Positions 1 to 10,945 of a DNA stretch of 64,000 nucleotides are shown here, in pieces. Each line of letters opens with the position of its first letter. Position 1 is the first letter of the stretch. Origin of the DNA: Straminergon stramineum (Eukaryota > Streptophyta > Bryopsida > Hypnales > Calliergonaceae); assembly GCA_963920665.1 (NCBI GenBank), contig OY987263.1:31484547-31548546 (forward strand). The letters run 5' to 3'. The notes beneath the pieces were generated by a model. The model did not search any database and had not been told where the DNA came from. It worked only from the letters and a program-made list of their open reading frames with translations. A program made the position numbers and the translations under genes.

Positions 1-1161
1 ATGTTTTGAGATAAAACAATGTATATGGTGTCTTGAAGCAATGTGTGTACTAGAATAGTTAAATTGGTGTGGGCACACTAGTGGCATGCATGGAAGGGAG
101 AAAATGCCACACCATTTTTAGATCTTACAACTTTTCTATATGGATGAATATGTCTTTCTCATGTTTTGGGAGAAGGTGATGGTATGATGAATGGAATGGG
201 ATTCTCATGCATAATTACAATCAAATAGGAACATGGGATTTATGGGAAGTTTTTCATTCTTGACCGTAAAAGTCAACATAGTATTTTGTGAGAATGTCCT
301 TATGAAATCTACAGTACAACTTGTATTTATGATTTTCGTATGAATAGTAGAGAACTAAGAACCGATTGTGCCCAAAATACCATATTAATCAAGGAAATTT
401 ATTGGGCTTATTTCTCTCGGGTGATTTGCTTCATTGTTCCTCCTTGTATATAGGATTTTTTAGAATTCTAGCTTTAGCGTAATTTGAAGAAAATTACAAT
501 GGATATTGAGGAATTAGGTAGGTTTTATATGTAAGTTGGCCTACTCATGTGTTTTATGAATTAAAATTTTGACCCCCAAGGACAGGGTGAACCATTTGAA
601 GGTATGGTAATGTGAAGTCAACAAGTCAACATCCACGAAAAGGGGCATGTTGTATTTGAATGCCTCTTATTCCTTCTTTGGCCAAGTATCTTGAAAGCTT
701 AGAGGAAAAGCTTCCAATAATTAGAACCTCATGATTTTAAAGAATATGAAAGGAAATATCCAATTGGACAATGATGCTCCACTCTAGTGAGTAGTGACCT
801 AGTTTTCTTCTCAATGCAAGTGAAATTAATTTGGAAAGTGAAACTTTAGGAGCTTTGTTGATTTAATTCATACAAACTATTTTCGGAAGAACTAGAAAAG
901 ATCATTCTCGATATGATTTCAGAAATTGGTACTTTGGTAGAGAGGAAAAAAAGGTAGTATTAAATAAAAATCAATGCCATATAGAATTGCCGTACATAGG
1001 TATGCTAGGAAGTCGTAGAAGTGGAATGAAAGAAGCAAACCCTAAACCACTCCATCGTACTTGCCAAAACAACTAGAAACATAGTGTAACTAAAACCTAA
1101 CCCTTATTTGTCATCTATTATGATGGGAAGTAAGGCTAAATTGCATGATTCCTATGAATGT
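1..1161. other. AT-rich DNA without recognisable gene
   Basis: No open frame, RNA gene or clear repeat boundary was recognised here. It lies beyond the C-terminal end of the decayed minus-strand ORF that starts at about 3807, so it may be the 3' part of the same mobile element, but I found no terminal repeat to prove that. Confidence 0.4.
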
Positions 1162-3807
1162 CTAGTCAATTACATTTGGGTTGTTTTGAGAGCCACTTCC
1201 TTCACCTTGTTCGTAGGTCGATGCTTCCCCAACCCCAAGCTTTTGCTTTACACGGGTTCGTGAAGTGGGCCCATCTGCCTTCAAAATTGATTGCAACATG
1301 TTGGAGTCTTGTAGAGCTTGGAGGGTCCTTGTTGTTTGCGGAGAATGTGCTTCCAACAAGTAGTCAAGTGTTTGACTTTGGTGATATGGTCGGTACATAG
1401 AGTCCAGGTAAGCCATACTAGTCAAGTCTTCTAGGGAGGCACTATCATCTTGATTAGCCACCTTTTGTCCTTCTAAATTCCAACGGTGTCATTGCAGATG
1501 AGGATCCCACTTGAAGGTTGAGGAGGTCTTGTCCCAATATCCACCAAAGCATTGGAAGAAGAATGCCCTTCTCCCTTCATTTTGTAGCCCCTTTCCCATG
1601 AGCCTCGGTGCAACTCTGGCAATTTCGTCTGGGTATGTTTCCCAATTCAATTGCGAGCTAGGAAGTCCTTTTTCTTGATCATGTTGTCCTTCTCGCCAAC
1701 TCCAAACCAAATCTCGGCCCCACAAGGTTGTATCAGCCGTAGTATCACAGGTGTGTTCCCAAGAAGGAGGCATGTAGGTCGTCAAGTTGAACATGGTATA
1801 TAGGCGATTGTGGAATGGTGCTGAACAAATCACACAACATCATCTAATCAAGCATTGCATGATGAGACATTGGGGGTGGTATACATGTGCACAAGATCCT
1901 AGTGCCCACCCCCCTTCTGGGCCAAATTGTTCAAAACATATGGGACATTTGGTATGGTCCCAAACAAAAGGTGCAAGCTTGGGCCACATGAGCATTCATT
2001 TCTTCTCTTCTATGTGGCTAGACATTTGGTTTTTGTGGTCCCAACCATTTTTGCTCCAATCTATGACCTCCTTTTTTGGCAATTCCACCATGCACATGTT
2101 ACTGGGAAACATGTCCTCCAACAATGCCCATGACGTCAATCCATTCTCACGTTTAGGAGCATTTGCAACAAAGTTCCTAGAAACTTTCTCTAGCTCCTTT
2201 GCAACTTGTTGGGATCTATCCACAGAGAGAATGCATGCGACCTTCCAATGGTAGTATGTGGCAGTCAACTCAACCAATTTTCTTTGAAGCATCTTATTTT
2301 CTTCTTGAAGTCCATGGTCTTTCTCCAATTGAATAATTGATGGAACTACAGGAAACGAAAGAGAGTCTTGGGTCCCATTGAAGTCAATTGTGTCATTGGT
2401 AGTATATCTTGTGACAATAGTAGGAAGTGTATTCAGAATGATGGGGGAGCGTCTAGTGCGCTTGGCAAGAGGAGAACGCTGAAGGATATGGTTGGTAAGG
2501 TCCCCCACAACCTTGTCCACATTTTGGAGGTTTTGCTCAACAAAGGCGTCATCCATATCTGACAAAGTGAAAGTGTCATGGTCTTTCTCACGGAGGCGTT
2601 GCAGTTCTGTAGTTTGTTGAGAGATGAGTGTACTTTTGTGTTCACACTCACATCGCAATTTCCTCATTTCATTTTATAGTGAAGAAATTTCAACATCTTT
2701 GGTCTTGAGGAGGTCTAGAGCTTTTGGCAAAGTCATAATGTCGTTGCTTGAGCCCATTGTTGATGCAGAAATGGGAACACAGTCACTTTCTTCCATAGAT
2801 GTATCCTCATCGCGCCTGAAGTTGAAGACATCCTTTGTGCGTTGTGTTGGCAACGATGGGTTAGGAACTATAGTTGGAATCAATGCGGGTCCCACTTGTG
2901 TTGTTGAATGCCGTACTTTGGATGGTTGCCTTGGTCGTTGTCCCGTGGATGTTGTAGGTCCTTCTACAATTTCATTTTGAACCTCACTAGGACAAACAGA
3001 TTGCTCCATGATTCATATTACCCTATGGACGCGCGTACCATTAGAGTCATCATCTTTTTTAGACTCCTCAGTGTCAACCTCAGTGGCAAGGGTTTGCTTT
3101 TTGTATGCACTTCAAATAGGACCAAGTCCCCCCTCAAGAAAGGCTAGAACTCCTCTTGGAATGAAACCACTCTCTGGACGAGTGACATACGTACTTCCCT
3201 TGATTGTGCTCCAATCAACCTCTTTGTTTAGAGCGACCTCAACATATGCTCCTCTAGCAAGGAAGAGGGGGACCTCGTTCCTATCTACAAAGGCGGTTCT
3301 GTAGAGGACTTGCCACAATTCAATGCATCTTTAAAGGAACGTTGGATTCTCACAGTACTTCAAGTTGGCCTTATTGGTGTGCCGATTATAATGATGATGC
3401 CATAAAGGAAAGAACTTGCCAATGTGGCACCACTCGATGTAGTCTTTGCAAGTTTGTATTGTCCAAGGCTCTGGTTCTTCATTCCAACCTTTAAAAGCAA
3501 GGTGGGTCTCACTATTGAGCATGTGCAATCGCTTCCGATGAATAGTGCCCCGACGCTTGCGATGTTTGTCTTTGGCAGCCTTCCGTAATGCCCCAGCGGT
3601 CTATGTAGCAACGGAGATAAGCAATGCCCTGGCATTGTTAACTCCAGTGGTCATCAATGATTGTTGTGTGTAAGGCTCAAAAAACTCGTTTGGGAGTTTA
3701 GGTGGTCCACAACTAGTAAGGTAAGAAGGGTGGATGAATGTAATAAATAGTAAATACTCAAGGTTCATGCATGTAGCCACTAAAGGATACAAGACAAGAA
3801 GCCTCAA
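1162..3807 (-). pseudogene. Decayed ORF with coiled-coil-like and RING-like regions, probably transposon-derived
   Basis: Seven minus-strand open segments share one reading frame and are separated only by single stop codons, giving about 880 codons without a frameshift. Internal stops lie at 3601 (TAG), 3331 (TAA), 3112 (TGA), 3013 (TGA), 2674 (TAA), 1996 (TGA), 1840 (TGA) and 1489 (TGA); each can come from CAG, CAA or CGA by one C-to-T change. A charged, Gln/Leu-rich coiled-coil-like part is encoded at about 2670-2050. It is followed at about 1930-1820 by a Cys/His cluster of RING type: CPIC, then C-x-H-x3-H-x2-C, then CCVIC, interrupted by the stop at 1840. The C-terminal part is acidic and Ser/Gln-rich. 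I do not recognise the family. A RING could mean an E3 ligase-like accessory protein of a mobile element. No terminal repeats were found, so the element class is open. The plus-strand ORFs here are shadows. Confidence 0.6.
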
Positions 3808-3839
3808 TGAAAGGTGACCAAAAGGTTGTGGGTGAGTGG

Positions 3840-4160
3840 ATATATAGGTGGGGCGAGCGCGGGTGAGAGTTGGTCATGGGGCGTGTACAAGTAGGTGACC
3901 ACCAGTTGAACCCGTGGTCTCCAGGGGACGCGCACCGATCTCCGGGAGCGACTACGGGTCTGGTAGGGTGCATTCGGGTCTAAGGAGGCGACTACGTGTC
4001 TAGGGGCGCATGCGGGTCCTAGACAAGGCGACTGCGGGTCTTTGGAGGGGCGACTGCGATTTCAAGGGCGCATGTAGGTCCTCTAGGGGGCAACTGCAAG
4101 TCTTTGGAGGCGCGTGCAGGTCCCTTGGGAGGTGACCGCAGGTATTTGTGGGGCATTACT
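3840..4160. repeat. GC-rich degenerate minisatellite
   Basis: Two alternating short motifs recur with variation: GCGACTGCGGGTCT-like and GGCGCATGCGGGTCC-like, each about 18-22 bases, best preserved at 3940-4155. The block is strongly GC-rich against AT-rich surroundings and lies just upstream of the minus-strand decayed ORF that begins near 3807. A related C-rich stretch with GGTCGCC/GGTCACC words continues to about 4330. It could be the promoter or 5' leader of that element; this is inference. Confidence 0.6.
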
Positions 4161-4622
4161 TCTTTTCGAGTTCTCACTTTGTGTCTTTGCTTCACAACTT
4201 GCCACGTACTCCACTCCCACGGTCGCCCCCCAACCTAAACCCAAAGTCACCCTACCCGTGGTCGCCCACACCTGAGGTCACCCACATCCGCATGCACCCC
4301 TTTAGGATGCCACATGGAAGACACGTGTCTGCCACATGGCATCCAGGTGGCCTCACGGGCAAGGTGAATTTTTTTTTAAAAGTCAAAGCTAAGTTTGACT
4401 CTTTTAGACAGACAAGAGGGTCTACTTGATGTGTTGGACATCGTGTTCGTCGTGTTGTCAAACTATCTGCCGGAACAACCCTACTCCAAACACATTGTGT
4501 AATGTGAATGAGAGTGTTGTGTAGTGTGAATGCAGTTGTAGATAGCTAGGATTTGGACTTTCAGAAACCAAAGTCAATGACGAGTCTATGCCATATAGGA
4601 CATGACCCCTTTTCGATCACAC

Positions 4623-4966
4623 CCCATTTCTGTCATGCAGACTATTTTTCTTTCTAATTAGGTAGTTAGTAGTGGTGATTAATTATAGCACAATTCCTAA
4701 TGTAGTTGTAGCACATTATGATTGGCTACAAGACTGTCAATATTGCAACTAGTCCTTTGTCAATTTTGCAACCAACCTTTGGTTGGAAATAGGAAAATCT
4801 ATATGACCAATATAGGTCAAACAAAATCTTGAGCTAAGAAATTCATAGTAATTATGTTTAGAGAAATAAACTTATGGAAAAATATAGAATCCTTCCCAAC
4901 TCTATTTCCCCAGTTGAGAATCCCATGCTCCATATATGCGTAATTGCTTAAGTGGTTGGAAATGGG
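4623..4966 (+). mobile_element. MITE family 1, copy A
   Basis: A 344-base segment begins CCCATTTCTG and ends GGAAATGGG, a short imperfect terminal inverted repeat. It aligns along its length with the inverted copy at 61789-62147 and over most of its length with the copy at 32708-33052. Shared internal words include CATTATGATTGGCTACA (with copy B) and TTGGTTGGAAATA. No target-site duplication was convincing. It ends about 340 bases upstream of the methyltransferase start codon, so it probably lies in or next to that promoter. The superfamily is undetermined. Confidence 0.65.
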
Positions 4967-5304
4967 TCGTATGCCATAGGCTTTGTCCAAACGACAGAGC
5001 CAACAAAACGGTGTACATTTGGCGATGCTACAGAGGTTAAGTACAGCCACGTATGCATCCAACTCAGCACAATCCCACGGCCACCTCACTCATTTCCCGC
5101 CATGCTATCCACGAACATCACTTCAGTTGCTGTCGGAGAGGCTTGCCACGCTCGCGTTGCCACTGCCTCATGCTCCCTTCCCTCTCTCCCTCTCTCGCAC
5201 CTCTGCGAATTTCATGAAATTGATGCACAAGTACCGCCGCATTGCACTGGAATTTCCAATTTCTCTCCCTCTCAGCTCCAATTCTCGATAGAATTCTTGG
5301 ATTC

Positions 5305-6999
5305 ATGCCTATGACGAGAGCCTTGGGGATGGCAGCAACCTCGGTGGGACCTGCGTTGAGATCTGTGGTGGAGGTGGGAGCTTTGCGCAGCAGGAGTCGC
5401 AGTAGTTGCACAGTTGCACGGAGCAGAACGTCGCAGTTCTCTCACCTTTGTGGAGGCGGCTTTGTGTCTCGAACTTCGAGGCGGCGGTTTCTTCTTGCGT
5501 TGCAGGGAACGGGGGGAATGCTGGGCATGATGTCGACCGCTCCGCCTCAGGCGCGAGCCGCAGGAGTGTCTGAGGCGGAGGAGGTTTTGCTGAATGTTCA
5601 ATGGCCAGAGCAGTTTCCGTTCTCGAAAGAGGACTTTGCACGCTATGACGAGTAAGTGGCTTCTCGCTCTGGCGTGCATTGCTTATGTCCATTTCTGAGG
5701 GCTGCCCCTGCTTCACTCTAAATTTCCTCGAGTTTTGTGTTCTCATGTTAGATTCAGGCGCGTCGTTAGATTCTCGGGCTGATTTGTCAAAAGATTATAA
5801 TACGAAAGGCTAGCCTCCATTTCGCATCGGACTTTTGACATGTTGTAGTGTCAAATGCAGAGACTTCGCGTAGAGCCTCTGCTGCAATGAATTTAATCTA
5901 CGAGTCAAAGATTTATTCGTAGTCCGCAACTGCAATTTGAGTAAGCTTTCTATTGCATAAAGATTTTGAGTTTCTCCGGAGACGTAACAATGTCCACTGT
6001 GTCAGCGATATGGACTTCAAGTCAGTACAAAACTTGTAGGAAAGCGTTATGTCGACTCTTGCTGAACCATGGACAATACTGGTTGGAACCTATACCGGCA
6101 TAACTGGAGGTGATAGAGAGTATTGTGGTATCCTGATATTCCTGTCGTTTCTCTAATTATATCCGTGGCTGTGGTGCTCATACCTCTTGATATTGAAACC
6201 TTCTTTCTACTGTATTTCGAATTGACTGGTATGAAATTGCTAGCCTTCGGATTTCCAGGAGAGAACTCTGACAGGAGAGAACCCTAAATTTAAGAGTGAA
6301 AGGAGTACCGGAAGTTGATTCCCAAGTGCTGAGCGGTTGTCCTGCTGGATCTGGTTGTTGATTTTGAGTTCTGGCTTTGGCAGGTCTCCAGATACTGATT
6401 TCTACGACGCGCCCCGATTCGTCACCCACATTGATGACCCTGCAATCCGCGCTCTCACCAAATACTATTCCACTGCCCTCCCACCGAGCAATACACCTGG
6501 TGTGGCGGTGCTGGACATGTGCAGCAGCTGGATCAGCCATTACCCCAAGGGCTACAAGCAGGAGAGGATTGTAGGGTTAGGTCTCAATGAAGCAGAGTTG
6601 AAAAAGAACGATGTGTTGACAGAGTATGGCGTGCAAGATTTAAACGTGAATCCGACCCTTCCCTTTGCAGACAATTCGTTTGACGTGATCACCAATGTCG
6701 TCAGTGTCGACTACTTGAACAAGCCCTTACAGATTTTTAAGGAAATGCACCGAGTTCTCAAACCTGGAGGGTTGGCGACGATGAGTTTCTCCAACAGATG
6801 CTTCTTCACGAAAGCCATCTCCATATGGACATCGACTGGTGATATTGATCATGTTATGATCGTGGGGTCATACTTTCACTACACTGGTGGCTTTGAGCCT
6901 CCACGGGCATTGGATATCTCACCCAATCCTGGCAGGAGTGATCCTATGTACATTGTTTATTCTAGGAAATTGAATTCTGAGGCTACCGGTAGTGCATGA
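5305..6999 (+). CDS. SAM-dependent methyltransferase (type 11 family), chloroplast-targeted, probably thylakoid lumen
   Basis: Two exons, 5305-5651 and 6384-6999, join across a GTAAGT...CAG intron in the middle of a Glu codon to give 320 residues. The domain is a class I methyltransferase: motif I VLDMCSS around Asp160, the LPFADNSFD post-II segment at 208-216, and RVLKPGG at 239-245. Members transfer a methyl group from S-adenosylmethionine; the substrate cannot be read from sequence. Residues 1-55 are Arg/Ser-rich with few acids, like a plastid transit peptide. They are followed by SRRRFLL (58-64), a hydrophobic stretch and ARA (83-85), the pattern of a twin-arginine lumen signal. The first in-frame ATG is 5305; a second at 5311 would change little. 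A poly(A)-like AATAAA lies at about 7028. The gene is convergent with the Clot gene, with 52 bases between their stop codons. Confidence 0.88.
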
Positions 7000-7027
7000 A
7001 TTTGCTTTGATTAGGTTTGATTGAATT

Positions 7028-7033
7028 AATAAA
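7028..7033 (+). terminator. Poly(A) signal-like AATAAA after the methyltransferase gene
   Basis: AATAAA lies 28 bases after the methyltransferase stop and 18 bases before the end of the convergent Clot coding sequence, so the two transcripts are expected to overlap at their 3' ends. Confidence 0.5.
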
Positions 7034-7051
7034 GAAAATGTGTCCAGTTCG

Positions 7052-7818
7052 TCAGCCTGCGTAACTGTTTGATCTGAAGCTGCTGCTGGCCGATTGTGAG
7101 TTGCTGCTGGACATGCTGCCGGCTCTGGACCTCGTTCCCATCTTCATGAGGCGCTTGATTTTCTTCTCATCGTCCGCTTCGTAGTCCTCCAGACGGCCTG
7201 TGATGGATCCGTTCTCCCACCGAATTAGGGTTGGCACCCCTTTCAGCTTCAACCGTTTGTCCCTCCGCAGTCGATGCTCTGGTATTCGCCATGTGGCCTT
7301 ATCACCCACGAACACTCGCACTAGAGTCACGGGCTTGTCAGCTTCGTTCATTTGTTGATAGATAATCGGTTCCGCCTTCACACAGTCTGCGTTTATGTAT
7401 GCAAAAAGGCTTTAATTGTACTGCGTGTGGTTCTGTGCGTGTTTGAAAGCGTGGTACAGCATGACAGCTCCTTGTCCCGCAAAGTAGGACTTGTACCTGA
7501 AACAAAGGAATAGGAATATTACCTGGGCACCAGCTTTGACCCGTGGTTGCAACCAGGTCACCGAGAAACAGAACCAACAGCAAGCCTGGTCCCTTCTCTC
7601 CAGCTGCCTGCACACAAATCCCAATTTCAAGAGTTCTTGTTTGCGAAACTGTCCAAGGTATATTATGGAAACCCTAAGCATGAGGCTGCCCACAAATGTG
7701 CGCAACACACAACGATAGCAGAGTGATCACGAATCACAACACTAATCTCTTGACAAGGTCTCACCTTCAAAATGGCCTCAAAGTCGTCAGGTTTCGCATC
7801 CACAGTAGTAGCGGGCAT
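7052..7818 (-). CDS. Thioredoxin-like protein Clot (TXNDC17 type)
   Basis: Three minus-strand exons, 7818-7765, 7607-7523 and 7386-7052, join in frame through GT-AG introns to 157 residues. The second junction completes the redox motif WCPDC, the hallmark of the Clot/TXNDC17 (DUF953) thioredoxin-like family. Downstream are AEPIIY, VFVGDKATW and KGVPTLIRWENGSITGRLED, all family landmarks; the cis-Pro loop is GVPTLIRW. Family members are small cytosolic or nuclear disulfide reductases that act on selected targets. The protein is longer than the usual 120-135 residues because of a Ser-rich, basic tail of about 30 residues after the domain. The start is the first ATG of the exon that supplies the N-terminal helix (DDFEAIL). 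It is convergent with the methyltransferase gene and lies in tandem with the CML gene. Confidence 0.85.
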
Positions 7819-8790
7819 ATTGCTGATTCCAAAAATTCCAACACGTCTGTACAGTATTCCGACAGGCTCTTGATGTCGCGACGTTAATGGTGCAGAAAAG
7901 CAACATTCCGCACGTTGGGAAGTAAATAGGCTCCTAACTGGCCTGAGCGACCTTAGGTCGCAGACGTAACTACCTTTATGATCCAACCGTAGTTCCAACC
8001 AACCGACAGACAGAACAGACCTATCACTGTTGTACATGCGCGCAAGAGTCGCAACTTCATCTCAACAACACAGACGTGACATGCAATGTATCATTCTCCG
8101 AACTATCGGCACGACAAATCGATCAGTCCATGGTTTCTCAAGAATAATGGCTACGTAACTTCACCTAGGATACTAAAATCGTAGACAAGTAAATAGCCTT
8201 TCCTCTCCAAGCTACAATTCTCTCTGAAACAGCTTGAACTGCTGCAAGCTTGTCAGGCAAACATTTGGACAATTAGAAGAAATCATGGATACGTCAAGCT
8301 GGTTGCAAGCCGTGCGAGGCACACGCAATCATTCATTCCAAGAAGAAGCACGCGGCTAAATCATTCGAAAAATCTTATATTATTCTGTATAATCATAAAC
8401 ACACTGTCATGTTTTGAAAGATTTGTAGATTTACAAGATTAGCTCAATGCAGCTACATCCAAGTTACATTCACTCCAAGAGTATCATCAAGTCATCCTAT
8501 TTGTGCAGTGCCAACTTTGTGAGAACTATCCTATCACAACGGCTGCATCGGAGTATCCTACAAGCATTGAAATCGGAAAAGGCATTTCTGCACCTCAGAT
8601 GGAACGCACACGGCTTTCAATATGAGATCCCTATGATGCATAGACAATGGCACGAACATGCGCTCAACCGGTAGTTTGTGCACAAACAGCTTTTCCGGCT
8701 TCAATGCTTACACTGAACCTTACGGAGCAACACTGAACCCTTCGACGATTCTAATCATCCAGAATTTTTTCAACGCCTTCTATTTCCTTG
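7819..8790. other. Intergenic region between the Clot and CML genes
   Basis: This stretch should hold the Clot promoter and 5' UTR (next to 7819) and the CML 3' UTR (up to 8790), both on the minus strand. No ORF, repeat or RNA gene was recognised. Base composition is less AT-rich than the repeat regions, as expected for gene-flanking DNA. Confidence 0.4.
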
Positions 8791-9366
8791 TCAGCAAACA
8801 AATGCATCAGACATCAAGCATTGAAACTCCTTGAAGTCGACCATGTGATCACCGTCTTTGTCCACGCAGTTGATCATATGCCGACATTCTGCCAGCGAAG
8901 CCTTCTTGTCACCAAGACTCAACATGACTCTATGAAGCTCCTCCGCGGAAATGAAGCCATTCTTGTCAACATCAAACACATCAAAAGCAGCCTTCAACGC
9001 ATACTTCTCTTCGCTGCTCACTCCTGCATCTCTACTCTTGCTCATTGACATATCATCTCCTGAAGACGCCGTACTGCCGGTGTGGAAACCAATAAACTCT
9101 TGAAGGTCAATAAAGCCATCGCCATCACCGTCCACCTTGACAATCACCTGCTCAAGCTCATCGTCGCTCATGTCGTCCCCGAGTGAACGCAGCACAAATC
9201 CAAGCTCGGACTTCGAAATCTTGCCATCCCCGTCCTTGTCAAACACCTTAAACGTGGCGGTCAACTCTTTCACAACAGGATTAACAGGATCAACCTCGGC
9301 AGCCGTCGAACGACGGCTGGAGCTTTTCCTGGAGCCAAGCTTCTTCAAACTAAGTTTCATTTTCAA
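8791..9366 (-). CDS. Calmodulin-like EF-hand protein (CML)
   Basis: A single uninterrupted exon encodes 191 residues. Residues 1-22 are basic and Ser-rich (LKKLGSRKSSSRRS), followed by two EF-hand pairs. The calcium loops are DKDGDGKISKSE (43-54), DGDGDGFIDLQE (79-90), DVDKNGFISAEE (132-143) and DKDGDHMVDFKE (169-180). Loops 1-3 have the acidic ligands and the central Gly at position 6. Loop 4 has His instead of Gly there, which may weaken or alter binding. The linker between the lobes is long and Ser/Met-rich (96-118). CMLs are plant calcium sensors that bind targets when calcium rises; the partner cannot be predicted. The N-terminus has no Cys or Gly at position 2, so no acylation signal is seen. 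Plus-strand ORFs here are shadows. Confidence 0.92.
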   Translation of the reverse strand: MKMKLSLKKLGSRKSSSRRSTAAEVDPVNPVVKELTATFKVFDKDGDGKISKSELGFVLRSLGDDMSDDELEQVIVKVDGDGDGFIDLQEFIGFHTGSTASSGDDMSMSKSRDAGVSSEEKYALKAAFDVFDVDKNGFISAEELHRVMLSLGDKKASLAECRHMINCVDKDGDHMVDFKEFQCLMSDAFVC

Positions 9367-10235
9367 GAATCAAACAACTCCAGACGATCCACTAAATTTT
9401 TAACTGCACTAACACTCACTTCATATCTTCTTTCCCCTGTTTCTAAACAGTATTTATATCTGTACTTACAGCTTAAGAACAGAGTCTTCAAAACAACAGC
9501 ATCGAAGAAACGTAGTGTAAGACTATACAAAAAAAAGTAATCCAAATATTGTAAGGACGGCAAAACTCCGTTTCCCGTAGCGAAACTCTCGCTCCTCAAG
9601 AAAGCCTCCTCTCAGCACGATCAAATGTAAACCCTGAAGATAACAAACACGAACAAACAGATGTCAATGATGTCAAGTCCTGCATTACGTTATCCTCCTA
9701 ATAATAAGCTCGTCGCCATGAATGCACAGACCAAGGGGGACTTGCAAGGAAGGAAGGAAGGATGCGGAAATTGCAAGTGAACTTACGGGGAGAGAAGGCC
9801 GGATTTCACCGAGATGCGATCGTCGTCTTGCAGTGCGTTCGGACGGATGGTGTTCTCATCCCTCCGGCTAACTTAGGCTGTGCTGACCGAAGTGGCGGGA
9901 TTGATTGAGAAAAAGCACGACATTGGACTTTGCAAGTATAAAATTAGACGCATCTTTTGCCGAGTGCCGACGTTTCAGGCTGTGTTCCGCGATCTCCGAG
10001 CCACAAAAAAATGGCAAGTTGAGCTCCGACGAGCGGAGCAATGATAGTCGTCTTCTTAGGTGAGTTTCTGTGAAGGTGGGGGGGTGATGCCGTAGTGAAT
10101 ATATGTCATGGTTTAATGCTTTGGATGCCGGCGGGCATCAATCACAAGCAACTGAAGGCAGAATTTGTTATTTCATTCATCGGCTCTGTCCCTTAGGAGT
10201 ATGGTAGTCTGCTCTTAAAGCGCCTATTTAAAGCG
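9367..10235. promoter_or_regulatory. Upstream region of the CML gene
   Basis: This contains the 5' UTR and promoter of the minus-strand CML gene. At about 10010-10057 the plus strand reads like a short first exon: ATG, one TGA, open codons, then a good GTGAGT donor. Its downstream exons are not found, so a plus-strand gene cut off by the repeat at 10236 is possible but unproven. No other feature was recognised. Confidence 0.35.
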
Positions 10236-10945
10236 CCCATTTAAGGGCATGGTTCTTCGATGCACGAAATTATTCTTCCTTATTATTCACTTGAAGAAAA
10301 ATTGATGTGGAATCTAACCCAAGTGGTTTCATATTTTTCGGAGCATTTTTGAATTACTTATGAATTTCTAAAGAATTCTGCCATAGGTATCTATTTCTTG
10401 ATCGTAGGCCTTACAAAACCCACACATGTGTAGTCACCAAAAACAAGCACTACATTATGTAGAAAGTAAAAGACAAGGTTCTAAAATGCGACCTTTACTA
10501 AACTAAACTCCCAACGGACCAAGGCCTATTTTTTGACAAAAATCACTCAAAATTGTCATTTCTGTTGCGTTCATTCAAGAAAGAAAAAAATTAAAATTAA
10601 AAAAGCTAACCATAGGATCTTATACTATACCTGTATGAGATCATGCAGTAAATTTTTTTTATCAAGTTTGACTGTACATATTGAAAAATATTAGCATTCA
10701 AAGTTGTGGGGGAAAAGTTTTTTTGAATACTAGTAAACATGTTAGAAATGGACCCACCTTGGCTCTTATTCCATCCACTAGCAAAGTATAAAGGAATATT
10801 TGACAAATGTTAAACCGCTTTGACACCATTGACAAAACATTCAATGCTTTACACATATCCATTTTACAACCTATTAATGTCCATTTTAGACCCTAGCTAG
10901 GGATGGTCTAGAGAACAAGGGCAGAATTAGAGCAGACTACCATAA
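10236..10945 (+). repeat. Dispersed repeat E, copy 1
   Basis: It aligns in the same orientation with 39218-39745. Shared stretches include AAATGGTTTCATATTTTT-like, GGAGCATTTxTGAATTACTxATGAATTT, CATAGGCCTT-like and CTTGGCTCTTATTCCATCCA-like words. The end (10880-10945: GACCCTAGCTAGGGA, then GAATTAGAGCAGACTA) matches 33720-33785. No coding capacity or terminal repeats were seen. It is probably part of a non-coding mobile element. Confidence 0.65.

Noticed and set aside
1787..2254. 155-codon plus-strand open frame, and other plus-strand frames at 1.1-3.3 kb
   Set aside because: They are antisense shadows of the decayed minus-strand ORF, which shows the real protein-like features (RING-like cluster).
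5242..5304. Longer N-terminus for the methyltransferase beginning upstream of 5305
   Set aside because: The extension has no ATG; the first in-frame ATG is at 5305.
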